A DNA stretch of 64,000 bases from CAYTPI01 sp964439625 (GCA_964439625.1 CAYTPI010000002.1:1-64000); one strand, 5' to 3'. Positions 17,513-27,265 are shown, counted from the stretch's first letter. Notes: a model not told the origin generated them from the sequence alone. Numbers and translations are program-made.

Positions 17513-18236
17513 CCTACGGCATCTAGCAGATATTGCTCAATGTCAGTTTGATATCATCCTGTCAGAGAGCCAACTTGAACAGTTTGGACAGTATCTAACA
17601 GCACTCAGTGCTACCAAACACAATGTAACGGCAATCAAAGACCCGGCAGAAATCGTAATCAAGCACTTTGCGGACTCACTGAGCGCGGCCCCTTTGCTTG
17701 ACATCGAACCGAAACGTCACTATCGATTAATCGATATAGGGACAGGTGGCGGCTTCCCTGGCGTTCCTTTACAGATCATCTTCCCTGACCAACTACATAC
17801 GACCCTTTTAGACTCTACTACTAAGAAGATCACCTTTCTTCGCAACCTAACACAAAGCCTTGGCATGCAAAACGTCACCTTGGCTGATATGCGTACTGAG
17901 GACGCGGGACAGTCAAAAAAGTATCGTCAACAATATGATCGGGTAATCGCACGAGCCCTCGCTTGGATGCCGGTTCTCGTTGAATATATGCTGCCGCTGT
18001 GTAAAGTCGGCGGCCTGTGCCTTGCTATGAAAGGTGATACAGCTCAACGAGAAGTTGAAGAGGCACGTTGTGCAATTAAGCGCATGGGTGGTAAAGTTCT
18101 TGATATTCAGCAGGTACGGCTCCCTAATGTTGATGATACGCGCCACATCATCAGGATCGCGAAAGTCCGTCCTACGCCAAACACATTCCCCCGACGTGTT
18201 GGCTTGCCGAAGAAAGAGCCGCTGCTCTGCGATTAA
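17493..18236 (+). CDS. rsmG: 16S rRNA (guanine-527-N7)-methyltransferase
   Basis: 247 residues. RsmG/GidB pattern: KHFADSLSAAPLL, then SAM motif I IDIGTGGGFPGVPL, then LLDSTTKKITFL and a central YDRVIARALAWMPVL. It methylates N7 of G527 in 16S rRNA; loss gives low-level streptomycin resistance in known bacteria. I prefer ATG at 17493 (MSTADV), since an upstream GTG would lengthen the protein beyond the family norm. It overlaps the reductase by 20 bases. Unlike many genomes it is not near oriC genes here. Confidence 0.94.
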   Translation: MSTADVNLRHLADIAQCQFDIILSESQLEQFGQYLTALSATKHNVTAIKDPAEIVIKHFADSLSAAPLLDIEPKRHYRLIDIGTGGGFPGVPLQIIFPDQLHTTLLDSTTKKITFLRNLTQSLGMQNVTLADMRTEDAGQSKKYRQQYDRVIARALAWMPVLVEYMLPLCKVGGLCLAMKGDTAQREVEEARCAIKRMGGKVLDIQQVRLPNVDDTRHIIRIAKVRPTPNTFPRRVGLPKKEPLLCD

Positions 18237-18283
18237 CTCGATGTTATTTCTACGTCGGGTCAAGGCGAAATCATATTTCGCCG

Positions 18284-18311
18284 TAGACATAACCGAAAGC
18301 AATCGTATAAT
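18284..18311 (+). promoter_or_regulatory. Promoter of the ABC transporter operon
   Basis: TAGACA (18284-18289), a 16-base spacer and a perfect TATAAT (18306-18311) lie about 70 bases before the ATPase gene and after the rsmG stop. Confidence 0.65.
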
Positions 18312-18379
18312 GGGTAGGGATCAGAGTTATATCGAACTCTGTTTCCACTTCAGCACACATCTCGCCTAACAGGAATTAT

Positions 18380-19912
18380 ATGCCACAATTAGATGCCCCT
18401 GTCTTAGAACTTCGCGGGATCACGAAAGCATTTCCTGGTGTTCTCGCAAATGATCATATTAATTTAACTCTAAATCGCGGTGAAATTTTAGCCTTGCTCG
18501 GCGAAAATGGTGCGGGCAAAAGCACATTGATGAACATTCTCTATGGCCTGTACCGGCAAGATGAGGGTGAGATACTTGTCAATGGGGAGCATGCAGAAAT
18601 CAATGACCCCGGCGATGCCATTGCTCGCGGCATCGGTATGGTGCATCAACACTTTATGCTCGTGCCCGTACTAACCGTCACCGAAAACGTGATGCTGGGT
18701 GTTGAATCAGTTAAGAACGGCTTCCTCGATCGGCGCAGCGCAGCCAAGCGAATTAAAGAAATCTCCAAGCAATATGGTTTGGAGATTGACCCCAACGCTT
18801 ACATTAAAGACTTACCACTTGGTTTACAACAGCGCGTTGAAATCATCAAGTTACTGTATCGTAATGCAGACATCCTGATCTTAGACGAACCGACGGCAGT
18901 TCTCACCCCACAAGAGGTTGAGGAGCTGTTTAAGATTATCCAAACATTAATTGACGACGGTAAGTCGATGATCTTCATCACCCACAAGCTCAATGAGGTG
19001 ATGGCAATTGCCGACAAAATCACAGTGCTGCGGCGGGGGAAAGTCGTGGGGCACACTGTGCCAGCGGAGACCAGCCAAGAAGATTTAGCCTCGATGATGG
19101 TTGGGCGCAACGTGATGCTCCAAGTCGAGAAGGGCGCACCAAAACTGGGTAATGTTGCTCTCAGCGTTATGAATGTGCATGTCAATAATGATCTTGGTAA
19201 TCCAGCCGTCGAAGGCGTCTCGTTCGATGTCCAAGGTGGTGAAATCTTAGGCATCGCTGGCGTCCAAGGCAATGGTCAAACAGAATTAGTGCAGGCAATT
19301 ACAGGCCTACGAGACATTGAAAGTGGTACAGTCACAATCCTTGGCAAGGATATGACGGACGCCCCACCTCGAAAAGTCCTAGAGGCAGGTGTTGGGCACG
19401 TCCCAGAAGATCGCCAGAACGAAGGGTTAGTACTCAGTTTTCCTATCTCTGACAATACCGTGCTCGATACCTACTACGAGGCACCCTTCGCTAAACGTGG
19501 CACCCTCCAACAAGATATTATTCTTCAGACGGCACGCGAGCGCGTCGAAGAGTTCGATGTCCGCACGCCTGACGTTACACCAGCTGTTGATACGCTTTCG
19601 GGGGGTAACCAGCAGAAGGTCATTGTGGCGCGTGAATTTTCACGCGAAATCAAATTGTTGATTGCCTCGCAGCCAACTCGCGGCGTCGATGTTGGCTCCA
19701 TCGAGTTTATTCACAGGCGCATTATTGAGAAGCGCGACCAAGGAGCAGCCGTGCTGGTGGTCTCATCAGAATTAGATGAAATTCTCAACCTATCAGACCG
19801 CATCGCCGTGATGTATGAGGGCCGCATAATGGATATTGTGCCTGCCAACCAGGCTACCAAAGAACGCATTGGTCTATTGATGGCTGGTGTAGAAACAGGA
19901 GCATCAGCATGA
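18380..19912 (+). CDS. ABC transporter ATPase, nucleoside/simple-sugar uptake type
   Basis: 510 residues with two ABC domains. The first has Walker A GENGAGKST, Q-loop MVHQHFMLVP, LPLGLQQRVEI in place of LSGGQ, and Walker B ILILDEPTAVLTP. The second keeps GVQGNGQTE and the LSGGNQQKVIVAREF signature, with Walker B degraded to LLIASQPTRGVD. This is the YufO/NupO and RbsA/MglA pattern, in which one site is degenerate. It powers uptake through the two permeases encoded just downstream. The stop overlaps the next start (ATGA). Confidence 0.94.
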   Translation: MPQLDAPVLELRGITKAFPGVLANDHINLTLNRGEILALLGENGAGKSTLMNILYGLYRQDEGEILVNGEHAEINDPGDAIARGIGMVHQHFMLVPVLTVTENVMLGVESVKNGFLDRRSAAKRIKEISKQYGLEIDPNAYIKDLPLGLQQRVEIIKLLYRNADILILDEPTAVLTPQEVEELFKIIQTLIDDGKSMIFITHKLNEVMAIADKITVLRRGKVVGHTVPAETSQEDLASMMVGRNVMLQVEKGAPKLGNVALSVMNVHVNNDLGNPAVEGVSFDVQGGEILGIAGVQGNGQTELVQAITGLRDIESGTVTILGKDMTDAPPRKVLEAGVGHVPEDRQNEGLVLSFPISDNTVLDTYYEAPFAKRGTLQQDIILQTARERVEEFDVRTPDVTPAVDTLSGGNQQKVIVAREFSREIKLLIASQPTRGVDVGSIEFIHRRIIEKRDQGAAVLVVSSELDEILNLSDRIAVMYEGRIMDIVPANQATKERIGLLMAGVETGASA

Positions 19913-21546
19913 GTGAAGATTACACACCTAAAATCGGCGTTCTAACAGTCGATGCAACCGGAACCTCAGCGGTTAATCGTACCGTATACAACACTACCGT
20001 TCGCGTTGCGGAGGCACTCAGTATCGTCATTGAAGCTGAAGAAATCGCAACGCCTGACCTTACAACAGATGCGCTCACGCAGATGATCAAGCGTGGTAAG
20101 AACGTCATTGTCACTGTTGGTGATGCGGCAGGTAGGCTTACCGAAGCCCTCAGTGAAGCCCATCCACGCGTCACATTCATCACTGTAGGCCATCAACCTG
20201 AACCCGAAAAACTCAATGTGCGTGGTGTTCCTAATAAGGGCGACCAACTCGCAGGTGTATTTGAAGCAACCCTGCGTGAGGTGCTCAATTTAGGTGAGCC
20301 GAGCATCTGGCAGAGTGTCCGTCAGCGATTGCTAGGCCAAGGGCCAGGGGGACTGCTTATTCCAGTGTTATCCATTATCCTTGCGCTTGCAATTGGGGCA
20401 GTATTCATCGCCGCCTTTGATCCCGACGTCTGGGAGGCGTTCGGCCTTGGTTTTTTCAACGGGGTAAGGGCAGCCTTGTCTCAAGTGACACAGGCTTATA
20501 TCGCACTGTTGGAAGGATCGTTTGGTAATCCGGTTGAAATCGTACAAGGGATACAAACTTATTTAGAGACGGGCAATGATCGTGACTTCGCCCGCGAAAT
20601 TCGCCCCTTGACCGACAGCTTACGAATCGCAACGCCTTATGTCTTCACTGGATTATCTGTAGCGTTGGCTTTCCGCTGCGGTCTGTTTAACATCGGCGCA
20701 GAGGGGCAGTACTTCTTAGGCGGCCTTTTCTCGACGTTTATTGGCTACGCCGTCACTAGTCTGCCCATCTTCATTCACCTGCCGTTGGCTGTTTTGGCGG
20801 GTTTCCTTGGCGGAGCACTGTGGGCGTCTATTGCAGGCTTCTTGAAGGCCTATACAGGCGCACACGAGGTGATTACCACAATCATGCTTAATTACATCGC
20901 CTTCCGCCTTGCAGACTTCTTATTGCAAGTCAACGGCCCGATGGCACGCCCGAATGATGGTCGCCCTGTTAGCCCAATGGTGCTGCCGACATCATGGCTG
21001 CCACAGCTTTTCCCAAACAACTCATCGATCAGTATTAACCTAGGCGCTGTCATCGCATTGGTCACTGTGTTTGCTGTGTCTTATTTATTATTTCGCACCA
21101 CACTTGGGTTTGAGTTCCGTACTGTGGGCGCAAACCCGACTGCTGCTCGAACGGTCGGCATTAACGTCAAACGCAGCTATGTCGCGGTGATGGCACTCGC
21201 TGGCGGGTTGGCTGGGCTGGCAGGCTCGCACGATATTCTCGGCGTCACGCGCTTCATGCCGAATGCTTTCCAATCAGGTTATGGTTTTGACGCCATCGCC
21301 CTTGCACTCCTTGGGCGTAATAATCCGGTTGGTGTCTTGCTTGCAGCCTTGTTGTTTGGGTTCCTGCGAGCAGGGGCGCAACGAATGCAGACGGTTGGTG
21401 TTCCCATTGACATTATCGGCATCATCCAGGGGTTGATTATCGTCTTCATAGCAGCACCAGAGGTCGTGCGCTTGGTCTACCGCTTGAAGAAGGGTGTCGG
21501 CGATGAGCAAGGCGAAATCTTTACCCGCGGTTGGGGAGGTGCCTAA
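19909..21546 (+). CDS. ABC permease with N-terminal BMP-like domain
   Basis: 545 residues, against about 350 for YufP/NupP. Residues about 7-120 look like one lobe of a BMP-family substrate-binding protein: KIGVLTVDAT, NVIVTVGDAAGRLTEALSEAHP, VTFITVGHQ, then NKGDQLAGVFEATL. No signal peptide precedes it. From about 145 the protein is a multi-spanning BPD_transp_2 permease with FRCGLFNIGAEGQYFLGG and AHEVITTIMLN. It forms the channel with the permease at 21546. The domain would be cytoplasmic if the N-terminus is inside. The ATG overlaps the ATPase stop. No separate BMP lipoprotein gene is in the window. Confidence 0.9.
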   Translation: MSEDYTPKIGVLTVDATGTSAVNRTVYNTTVRVAEALSIVIEAEEIATPDLTTDALTQMIKRGKNVIVTVGDAAGRLTEALSEAHPRVTFITVGHQPEPEKLNVRGVPNKGDQLAGVFEATLREVLNLGEPSIWQSVRQRLLGQGPGGLLIPVLSIILALAIGAVFIAAFDPDVWEAFGLGFFNGVRAALSQVTQAYIALLEGSFGNPVEIVQGIQTYLETGNDRDFAREIRPLTDSLRIATPYVFTGLSVALAFRCGLFNIGAEGQYFLGGLFSTFIGYAVTSLPIFIHLPLAVLAGFLGGALWASIAGFLKAYTGAHEVITTIMLNYIAFRLADFLLQVNGPMARPNDGRPVSPMVLPTSWLPQLFPNNSSISINLGAVIALVTVFAVSYLLFRTTLGFEFRTVGANPTAARTVGINVKRSYVAVMALAGGLAGLAGSHDILGVTRFMPNAFQSGYGFDAIALALLGRNNPVGVLLAALLFGFLRAGAQRMQTVGVPIDIIGIIQGLIIVFIAAPEVVRLVYRLKKGVGDEQGEIFTRGWGGA

Positions 21547-22850
21547 TGAACGCAGCAGCAAAATCAGCCCCAGCCCCGCAGCGCTTTCAACTCACGCGTG
21601 AACGTATTTACGGCATTCTGTTTTTAGTCATAGCGTTAGGCATTGTGCTGCTCTTTGCACGCGTATCACCCGCGAGTGTGCTTACAACTTTTGAGTTGAA
21701 CCCATCTAGCTCGGCGACACAGGTAATTCCGCTTCCACAGTTAGTTTTTCCGACGCAGCCGGTTCTATATGGTATCGCTATTTTGGTGGCCTTCACTGGA
21801 GGCCTTCAACTGGTACGTGGCTTCGAGAAGCAAGCCAATCTCGTCCTATTGATCGTTGTTCTGCTGTTTACGGTATCTTTCCTCGCATGGGCTGCACGCA
21901 ACAATTCACTAAACATGACCGACCTGCTGTCATCAACGTTACTACGCGCCACACCGATTGCACTAGCGGCACTATCAGGCGTTATCTGCGAGCGGGCCGC
22001 AGTAATTAACATTGGCATTGAGGGAATGATGTTGGCAGGGGCCTTTACAGCGACCTTGTTTGCCAGCATCGCCAGTAATATTTGGCTGTGGTCAGATTAC
22101 GTCGCGCTCTTCTTCGGTTTGATCATGGCAATGGTGGTTGGGGCCTTGTTGGGGTATCTGTTGGCCTTATTAGCTGTGCGCTTCAAGGTTGACCAAATTA
22201 TTGCCGGGACAGCGATCAATATTCTGGCGACTGGAATTACCAGCTACTTAAGTGCCAATATTCTCGGTGAATTTAGCGGTGTCAACAATACGCCGATCTT
22301 CTCGCCCATATCCATCCCCGTGCTGTCTTCCATCCCGATTATCGGTCCAGTATTCTTCGAGAAGAATTTCCTCGTCTATTTCATGTTCTTCTTGGTTGCT
22401 GCGACGCATGTTATCCTATTTTACACGCGCTGGGGGCTGCGGACGCGGGCCGTCGGCGAGAACCCGAAAGCCGCTGACACACTTGGCATTGATGTGTACT
22501 TCATTCGTTACGTCAATGTGACTCTAGGTGGCATGGTCGCCGGGATCGCTGGTGCATTCCTGGTACTAGGGTCTGTTGGGCGCTTCGACGAACTGATGAC
22601 GGCTGGACGTGGGTTTATTGGGCTGGCTGCAATGATCTTTGGCAAGTGGCTTCCGTTTGGCGGTTTGGCAGCAGCAACCATCTTCGGCTTCGCTGACTCA
22701 CTCCAAACGCGGCTGGCTATTTTGTCTGTACCGATCCCATCACAATTTTTGTTGATGGCACCCTATCTCGTGACGATCATCGTGTTGGCTGGCGTTGTCG
22801 GTGAAGCTATTCCACCGGCGGCAGACGGGCAACCATACGACAAAGATTAG
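21546..22850 (+). CDS. ABC permease, nucleoside/simple-sugar uptake type
   Basis: 434 residues, YufQ/NupQ-like. Several membrane segments before the core, then the conserved ICERAAVINIGIEGMMLAGA, VDQIIAGTAINILATG and GFIGLAAMIFGKW. The first ~110 residues contain extra membrane segments, longer than the usual family (~320). I chose ATG at 21546, overlapping the TAA of the previous gene by one base, because GGGGAGGT lies 6-13 bases upstream. It pairs with the BMP-fused permease to form the translocation channel. Confidence 0.93.
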   Translation: MNAAAKSAPAPQRFQLTRERIYGILFLVIALGIVLLFARVSPASVLTTFELNPSSSATQVIPLPQLVFPTQPVLYGIAILVAFTGGLQLVRGFEKQANLVLLIVVLLFTVSFLAWAARNNSLNMTDLLSSTLLRATPIALAALSGVICERAAVINIGIEGMMLAGAFTATLFASIASNIWLWSDYVALFFGLIMAMVVGALLGYLLALLAVRFKVDQIIAGTAINILATGITSYLSANILGEFSGVNNTPIFSPISIPVLSSIPIIGPVFFEKNFLVYFMFFLVAATHVILFYTRWGLRTRAVGENPKAADTLGIDVYFIRYVNVTLGGMVAGIAGAFLVLGSVGRFDELMTAGRGFIGLAAMIFGKWLPFGGLAAATIFGFADSLQTRLAILSVPIPSQFLLMAPYLVTIIVLAGVVGEAIPPAADGQPYDKD

Positions 22851-22853
22851 GCC

Positions 22854-24074
22854 TCAGGTAACGACGGTCAACTGCCCCGCCTGAATATGCCAGCGCTGGG
22901 CCATCTCAAGGTATCTATCGCCGATCAGGTACGGCTCGGTTGTTGTGAGCATGACCTGCTCGGCGTCTTTGACTCGCTCCATCAAATATTCCCGCCGATG
23001 CGGGTCGAGTTCCGCAGCAACTTCATCCAACAGCAAGATAGGCCACTCATTAGTTTGGGCACGCATCCATTCCAGCTCTGCGAGTTTAAGGGCTAAGACC
23101 GCCGTCCGGTTCTGCCCGCGTGAACCATACAACCGCAGGTCACGCCCATTGACGAGAAATTGCAGCTCGTCGCGTTGGGGGCCGACTCCCGTTTGCCCCC
23201 GGTATGCATCCATTTTCCAGCGGGATTGCAGCGTCTCTTTGAAGCGCATTGCCATCTCTTTGAGCGACAGTTCTGGCAAGGCTGAAGTCCCCAACATCCC
23301 AGCCCCAAACGACAGTTGCTCACTGCTAGCATCATCGGCAGCGTCAAACCCCGGTTCATAGATTAAGCGAAGGTATTCATCGTCTCCGCTCAAATCTTGG
23401 TGATTACGCTGGGCCCGCCGTTCTAATTCACGCACAAGTTGATAGCGCCCAACAACAATCACCGCTCCTTGCCACGCCATCTGCTCGTCCCAAAATTCTA
23501 ACTGCGAAAAATCGCCCCGTCCGCCGTTTTCCTGAAACTGATGCAGTAGCGCGTTTCGTTGGGTAAGCACTTTATTGTACTGCGCCAGGGCGGTGCAGTA
23601 TTTCTGATCCGTTTGGCATAAGGTGATGTCCATATAGCGGCGGCGTAGTGACGGTGCGCCCTCCACCAGAGACAAATCTTGTGGCAGAAACAGCACCGCT
23701 CGCACTTGCCCCAATAAATCCATCACACGTTTGCTGACCCCATTGACGCGTACATCTTTTTTGAAGCGCGAATTACGCCCCTGATTCTCCAACTGCATTG
23801 TGACTTCAACCCGTTTGATCTCGTCAGCCGTTTCGACCTCCGCCACAATATGGGCAAATGGGATCGGTTCTTCATCGACGGCAAACCAGTTAATCAGTTG
23901 GCGGTCAGTGGTTGTATAGGGCGATTTGGATGTCGCAAGGTAATAGACTGCCTCCAGTAAGGAGGTTTTACCTTGGGCATTATCCCCATAGATCACCACC
24001 ATTCCTCGATCAATCGAGAGTGACAGGCGAGCATAATTACGAAAGTTGGTCAGCGAGAGGTGTGTGATCCGCAT
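22854..24074 (-). CDS. recF: DNA replication and repair protein RecF
   Basis: 406 residues. Starts MRITHLSLTNFRNYA, the typical RecF N-terminus, with Walker A GDNAQGKTSLLEAVYYLATSKS spread over residues about 30-50, the RRYMDI segment and Walker B/D-loop ILLLDEVAAELDPHRR. RecF loads RecA at gaps with RecO and RecR. The start at 24074 follows GGAAC; upstream in-frame codons would run into the neighbour. The gene is not next to dnaA, dnaN or gyrB, unlike many genomes. It is 75 bases downstream of the fused ABC ATPase gene in the same direction. Confidence 0.95.
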   Translation of the reverse strand: MRITHLSLTNFRNYARLSLSIDRGMVVIYGDNAQGKTSLLEAVYYLATSKSPYTTTDRQLINWFAVDEEPIPFAHIVAEVETADEIKRVEVTMQLENQGRNSRFKKDVRVNGVSKRVMDLLGQVRAVLFLPQDLSLVEGAPSLRRRYMDITLCQTDQKYCTALAQYNKVLTQRNALLHQFQENGGRGDFSQLEFWDEQMAWQGAVIVVGRYQLVRELERRAQRNHQDLSGDDEYLRLIYEPGFDAADDASSEQLSFGAGMLGTSALPELSLKEMAMRFKETLQSRWKMDAYRGQTGVGPQRDELQFLVNGRDLRLYGSRGQNRTAVLALKLAELEWMRAQTNEWPILLLDEVAAELDPHRREYLMERVKDAEQVMLTTTEPYLIGDRYLEMAQRWHIQAGQLTVVT

Positions 24075-24148
24075 TAGGTGTTCCAGTAGTAAGCAAGACG
24101 ACCGCTTCATCAGGTTATGAAGCAGCTTACTGATTTTACCGTGCGGCC

Positions 24149-25774
24149 TCAACTCGGTGCGAGCCAATCTCCGGGAACAGCATCGATCAGGGCTTTGGTT
24201 TGCGGGTGCTGTTGCACGTCGAATAGGCTGGGGTTCGTGCCAACTTCTACGATCTTTCCCGCATGCATCACTGCCACCCGATGCGCCATTTCACGCACGA
24301 CCAACATATTATGGGTAATTAGCAATAGGGTAAGCTGGCGCCGCTGCTGCAAGCGCTTCAACAAGTGCAGGATGTTGGCTCTAGCCATTACATCTAGGGC
24401 AGAGACAGGTTCGTCGAGCACCACAATTTTAGGCTCTACGATCAGTGCCCGCGCAATGGCGGCTCGCTGAAGCTGCCCACCAGACACTTCACCGGGGAGG
24501 CGCTTAGCTTGCTGCTCGGTCAAGCCGACCTCGGCAAGTACGCATGTTAGCATATCCTTGCGCTCAGCCGCCGTCCCGATCTTGTGGATAACCAGCCCCT
24601 CAAGAATGCTACGCCAGATCGGAATATTCGGGTTGAATGCCGCTCTAGGGTTCTGGAAGACCAATTGCAGATACCGTAGGTACGCTTGCCGCTCGCGTCG
24701 CCTGAGCGTGTATAAATCGGCCTCTTTGAATAGCAGACACCCGCTGTCAGCCGAGTCGAGGCAGGTGATTGCCTTGCCGAGCGTTGTCTTGCCAGAACCG
24801 CTTCGCCCAACCAAAGCAAGCGTCTCACCGGCATTCAGTGTGATGGAAACATCAATAACTGCATCAATAGCTTGCCGGTCAAGCAGATTACGCTTAACCC
24901 AGTGGCGTTTGCTGATATTGGTTGCTTGCAGCATTGGCTGCAGTATGTCTATCGGCTCAGGCGGGACGATTGCCGCAGCCTGCACAAGCTCCTGTGTATA
25001 AGCATGGTGCGCCTCTTCGAAGATTTGGCTCACCGTTCCTTCTTCGACGATCTTTCCCTCACGAATGACCACAATCTGATCAGCCATAGCCCGGACAACC
25101 GCCATATCGTGGGTGATAAGTAGGATGCTCAACTGATACGCTTGCTGAAGCTCACGCAGCAGGTTCAGAATCTCAGCTTGCGTTGATGTATCCAGGGCAG
25201 TCGTCGGTTCATCGGCGATCAACAGTCTGGGCCTGAGCGCTAGGGCGATTGCTAACATCACGCGTTGGGCCTGCCCACCTGAAAGCTGTTGTGCATATTG
25301 CTTCGCAATCCGCTCCGGGTCATCAAAGCGCACCTTCGCTAGCATCTCTAACGCCTGCTGCTTGCGCTCCTTGCGCCCCATATTCGTATGCACAAGAAAA
25401 ACTTCTTCAACTTGTTTGCCCACTGCCATAATCGGGTTAAGGCTGCTGACAGGCTGCTGGAACACCATCGACATCCGGTTACCCCGAATGCGGTTCATGG
25501 CTTTGTCCGGCAGAGAAAGCAGGTTCTGCTCCTCAAACCAAACTTCGCCCCTAGTAATCGATGCGTTATAAGGCAGAAGCCGCATAATAGATGAGGCCGT
25601 CATGCTTTTCCCAGCGCCTGACTCGCCCACGAGGCACACTGTTTGGCCCTGCTTCAATGATAGTGAGACACCATCTAAGATTGGTTTGGTAGTCTCGTCT
25701 TCCTGCACCATGACGCATAAATCCACGACTTGCAGCAAGGAGTCAGATGTATTTTGAGTGTGAGAGGGTATCAT
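24149..25774 (-). CDS. Fused dipeptide/oligopeptide ABC ATPase (two ABC domains)
   Basis: About 541 residues containing two complete ABC domains. Domain 1 (about 10-260): GESGAGKS, LSGGQAQRVMLAIAL, LLIADEPTTALD. Domain 2 (about 290-530): GRSGSGKTTLGK, VSGGQLQRAAIARAL, IVVLDEPVSALD. The order matches DppD-DppF or OppD-OppF joined in one chain (YejF/GsiA type). It should energise peptide or nickel uptake, but no permease or binding-protein gene is adjacent. The start at 25774 is ATG; a TTG lies two codons upstream. No clear ribosome site is visible. Confidence 0.92.
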   Translation of the reverse strand: MIPSHTQNTSDSLLQVVDLCVMVQEDETTKPILDGVSLSLKQGQTVCLVGESGAGKSMTASSIMRLLPYNASITRGEVWFEEQNLLSLPDKAMNRIRGNRMSMVFQQPVSSLNPIMAVGKQVEEVFLVHTNMGRKERKQQALEMLAKVRFDDPERIAKQYAQQLSGGQAQRVMLAIALALRPRLLIADEPTTALDTSTQAEILNLLRELQQAYQLSILLITHDMAVVRAMADQIVVIREGKIVEEGTVSQIFEEAHHAYTQELVQAAAIVPPEPIDILQPMLQATNISKRHWVKRNLLDRQAIDAVIDVSITLNAGETLALVGRSGSGKTTLGKAITCLDSADSGCLLFKEADLYTLRRRERQAYLRYLQLVFQNPRAAFNPNIPIWRSILEGLVIHKIGTAAERKDMLTCVLAEVGLTEQQAKRLPGEVSGGQLQRAAIARALIVEPKIVVLDEPVSALDVMARANILHLLKRLQQRRQLTLLLITHNMLVVREMAHRVAVMHAGKIVEVGTNPSLFDVQQHPQTKALIDAVPGDWLAPS

Positions 25775-25823
25775 AGGCAAAACTTAAAAATCTACAAAAG
25801 GCCAATAACCTAGGATTTTAATA

Positions 25824-26282
25824 ATGAAACATTCACTTTCTAACGCTGACCAAATCGGCATCGTCGTGCATAACTTAGATAGTTTTCTACAAGGCTTACA
25901 CGACATACTTGGCATCACAGGGTTTGAAGTAATAGAGTACCCGCCTGATAATACTGAGGCTGAGATTACCTATTATGGCGAGGCGGCTGACTTCAAACTG
26001 AAGATGGCCTTCATGAAAGTCGGCAAATTTGAAGTTGAGGTAATCCAACCACTTGAGGGCCAAAGTGTATTCAAGGACTTTCTCGAGGAGAACGGACCAG
26101 GTATCCACCATGTTCGCTTCACAGAACGGCGCTTCGATGAAATGTCTCAAGCATTGCAAGAGCAGGGCATACAGATGATAGCAAGTGGGCGCGGAGTCCA
26201 TGGGCCGACCCAATGGGCATATTTTGACACAGCCGCACTTCTGCAAGGGTTGATTGTTGAATTAAAGAAACCAGCCGAATAA
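25824..26282 (+). CDS. VOC family protein (methylmalonyl-CoA epimerase-like)
   Basis: 152 residues with a double betaalphabetabetabeta glyoxalase fold. Seen: ADQIGIVVHNLDSFLQGLHD at the start, KVGKFEVEVIQPLEG in the middle, GPGIHHVRF with a likely metal His, and VELKKP at the end. The pattern is closest to methylmalonyl-CoA epimerases and related VOC proteins. The substrate is unproved; no mutase is nearby. A divergent start with the ABC ATPase gene leaves about 50 bases. Confidence 0.82.
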   Translation: MKHSLSNADQIGIVVHNLDSFLQGLHDILGITGFEVIEYPPDNTEAEITYYGEAADFKLKMAFMKVGKFEVEVIQPLEGQSVFKDFLEENGPGIHHVRFTERRFDEMSQALQEQGIQMIASGRGVHGPTQWAYFDTAALLQGLIVELKKPAE

Positions 26283-26325
26283 CTGAGGCACAAGCTTTAG
26301 ATACGCACAAGTGCCATGGCAGGAA

Positions 26326-27219
26326 TTAGGGCGTATCCCGCTCCCATGCTGTTAGTTGGCTGACGGTAACCACAAGACAGTCAGAGCTTGTATCCAGTTC
26401 ACCAAGTGCTTCTTCGACCGGCAGCAGTAGTTGGCTGTTTGGCAACCCTTCTAATGGCGTGACATTGGGCGCAAACATACCCAGGTAGGTAACATCAACC
26501 CCTTGATCGTTGAGACACAGCGCTTTGCCCTCCGCTGTGTCGGTTGCTGTTCCTTGAACAGCGTAACCAAACATGCGTTCGTCATAGGCTGCTTGCAGCA
26601 GGAAGCGGTTTGTTTCAGAGTTTATTGCCAATTCTACCCGATCTGGTTCGCCAGCAGCCGCAACGAAATCAGCATAGGGTAGATAATCAGGGTAATCACG
26701 CCAAGCAACATAGATATACTGCACAATCTCATCTTGCACGAATACTTCGACGTTGGGCGGCGGCAGGCCAAGATCCGCTGCTTGGTCGACATCCGTTGTT
26801 TTGGTTAGAGCAGCAGCAAGAGCACCTTCGCCGTCCGCAGCATTAGCCAGATCGCCGGGGAGTAAGTCGCCTGAGGCAATACCTAAGCGCCGGTAGAAGA
26901 AAAGCGTATCTTGGATGTCAGATAGGCCCGGCGTCAGGCCAAGGTAGCAGGGTAGTTCACAAACAGCCTCATCACCGAAGGGGTTTAAGCGGTTGTTTAG
27001 TTGCTGTGTTGTTAAAATATCCGGTTCTGGAAGAGCCAATGTGGCAGTTGGCAGCGTTGATACGTCAAATGTCGGCAGTTGATCAAGGGCTGTGTTGGCG
27101 TCAAAGGCTTGAACAGTCAATACGGCAGGGTCAACAGTCGGTTCAGCCGAACCCTGTCCGCACCCAGCTAACAGCACAGTGGCGAGCAGTGGCGACCAAA
27201 ACAGATTTATGCGAAGCAT
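26326..27219 (-). CDS. Hypothetical lipoprotein
   Basis: About 297 residues. Lipoprotein signal MLRINLFWSPLLATVLLAGC, then an acidic Thr/Ala/Leu-rich stretch. A repeated Cys pattern (EAVCELPCYLGLTPG) occurs near residue 95, with a further Cys in KALCLNDQG and one in SDCLVV near the end. The CxxxCxxGLTPG pattern with repeating beta segments is seen in Chloroflexota lipoproteins of unknown function. I chose the start at 27219 because it gives a proper signal peptide and removes overlap with acpS. Function unknown. Confidence 0.7.
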   Translation of the reverse strand: MLRINLFWSPLLATVLLAGCGQGSAEPTVDPAVLTVQAFDANTALDQLPTFDVSTLPTATLALPEPDILTTQQLNNRLNPFGDEAVCELPCYLGLTPGLSDIQDTLFFYRRLGIASGDLLPGDLANAADGEGALAAALTKTTDVDQAADLGLPPPNVEVFVQDEIVQYIYVAWRDYPDYLPYADFVAAAGEPDRVELAINSETNRFLLQAAYDERMFGYAVQGTATDTAEGKALCLNDQGVDVTYLGMFAPNVTPLEGLPNSQLLLPVEEALGELDTSSDCLVVTVSQLTAWERDTP

Positions 27220-27265
27220 CTGTAACGATATCCTATCAGTGATGGAATAGTAGCGGGTCAGGGCC

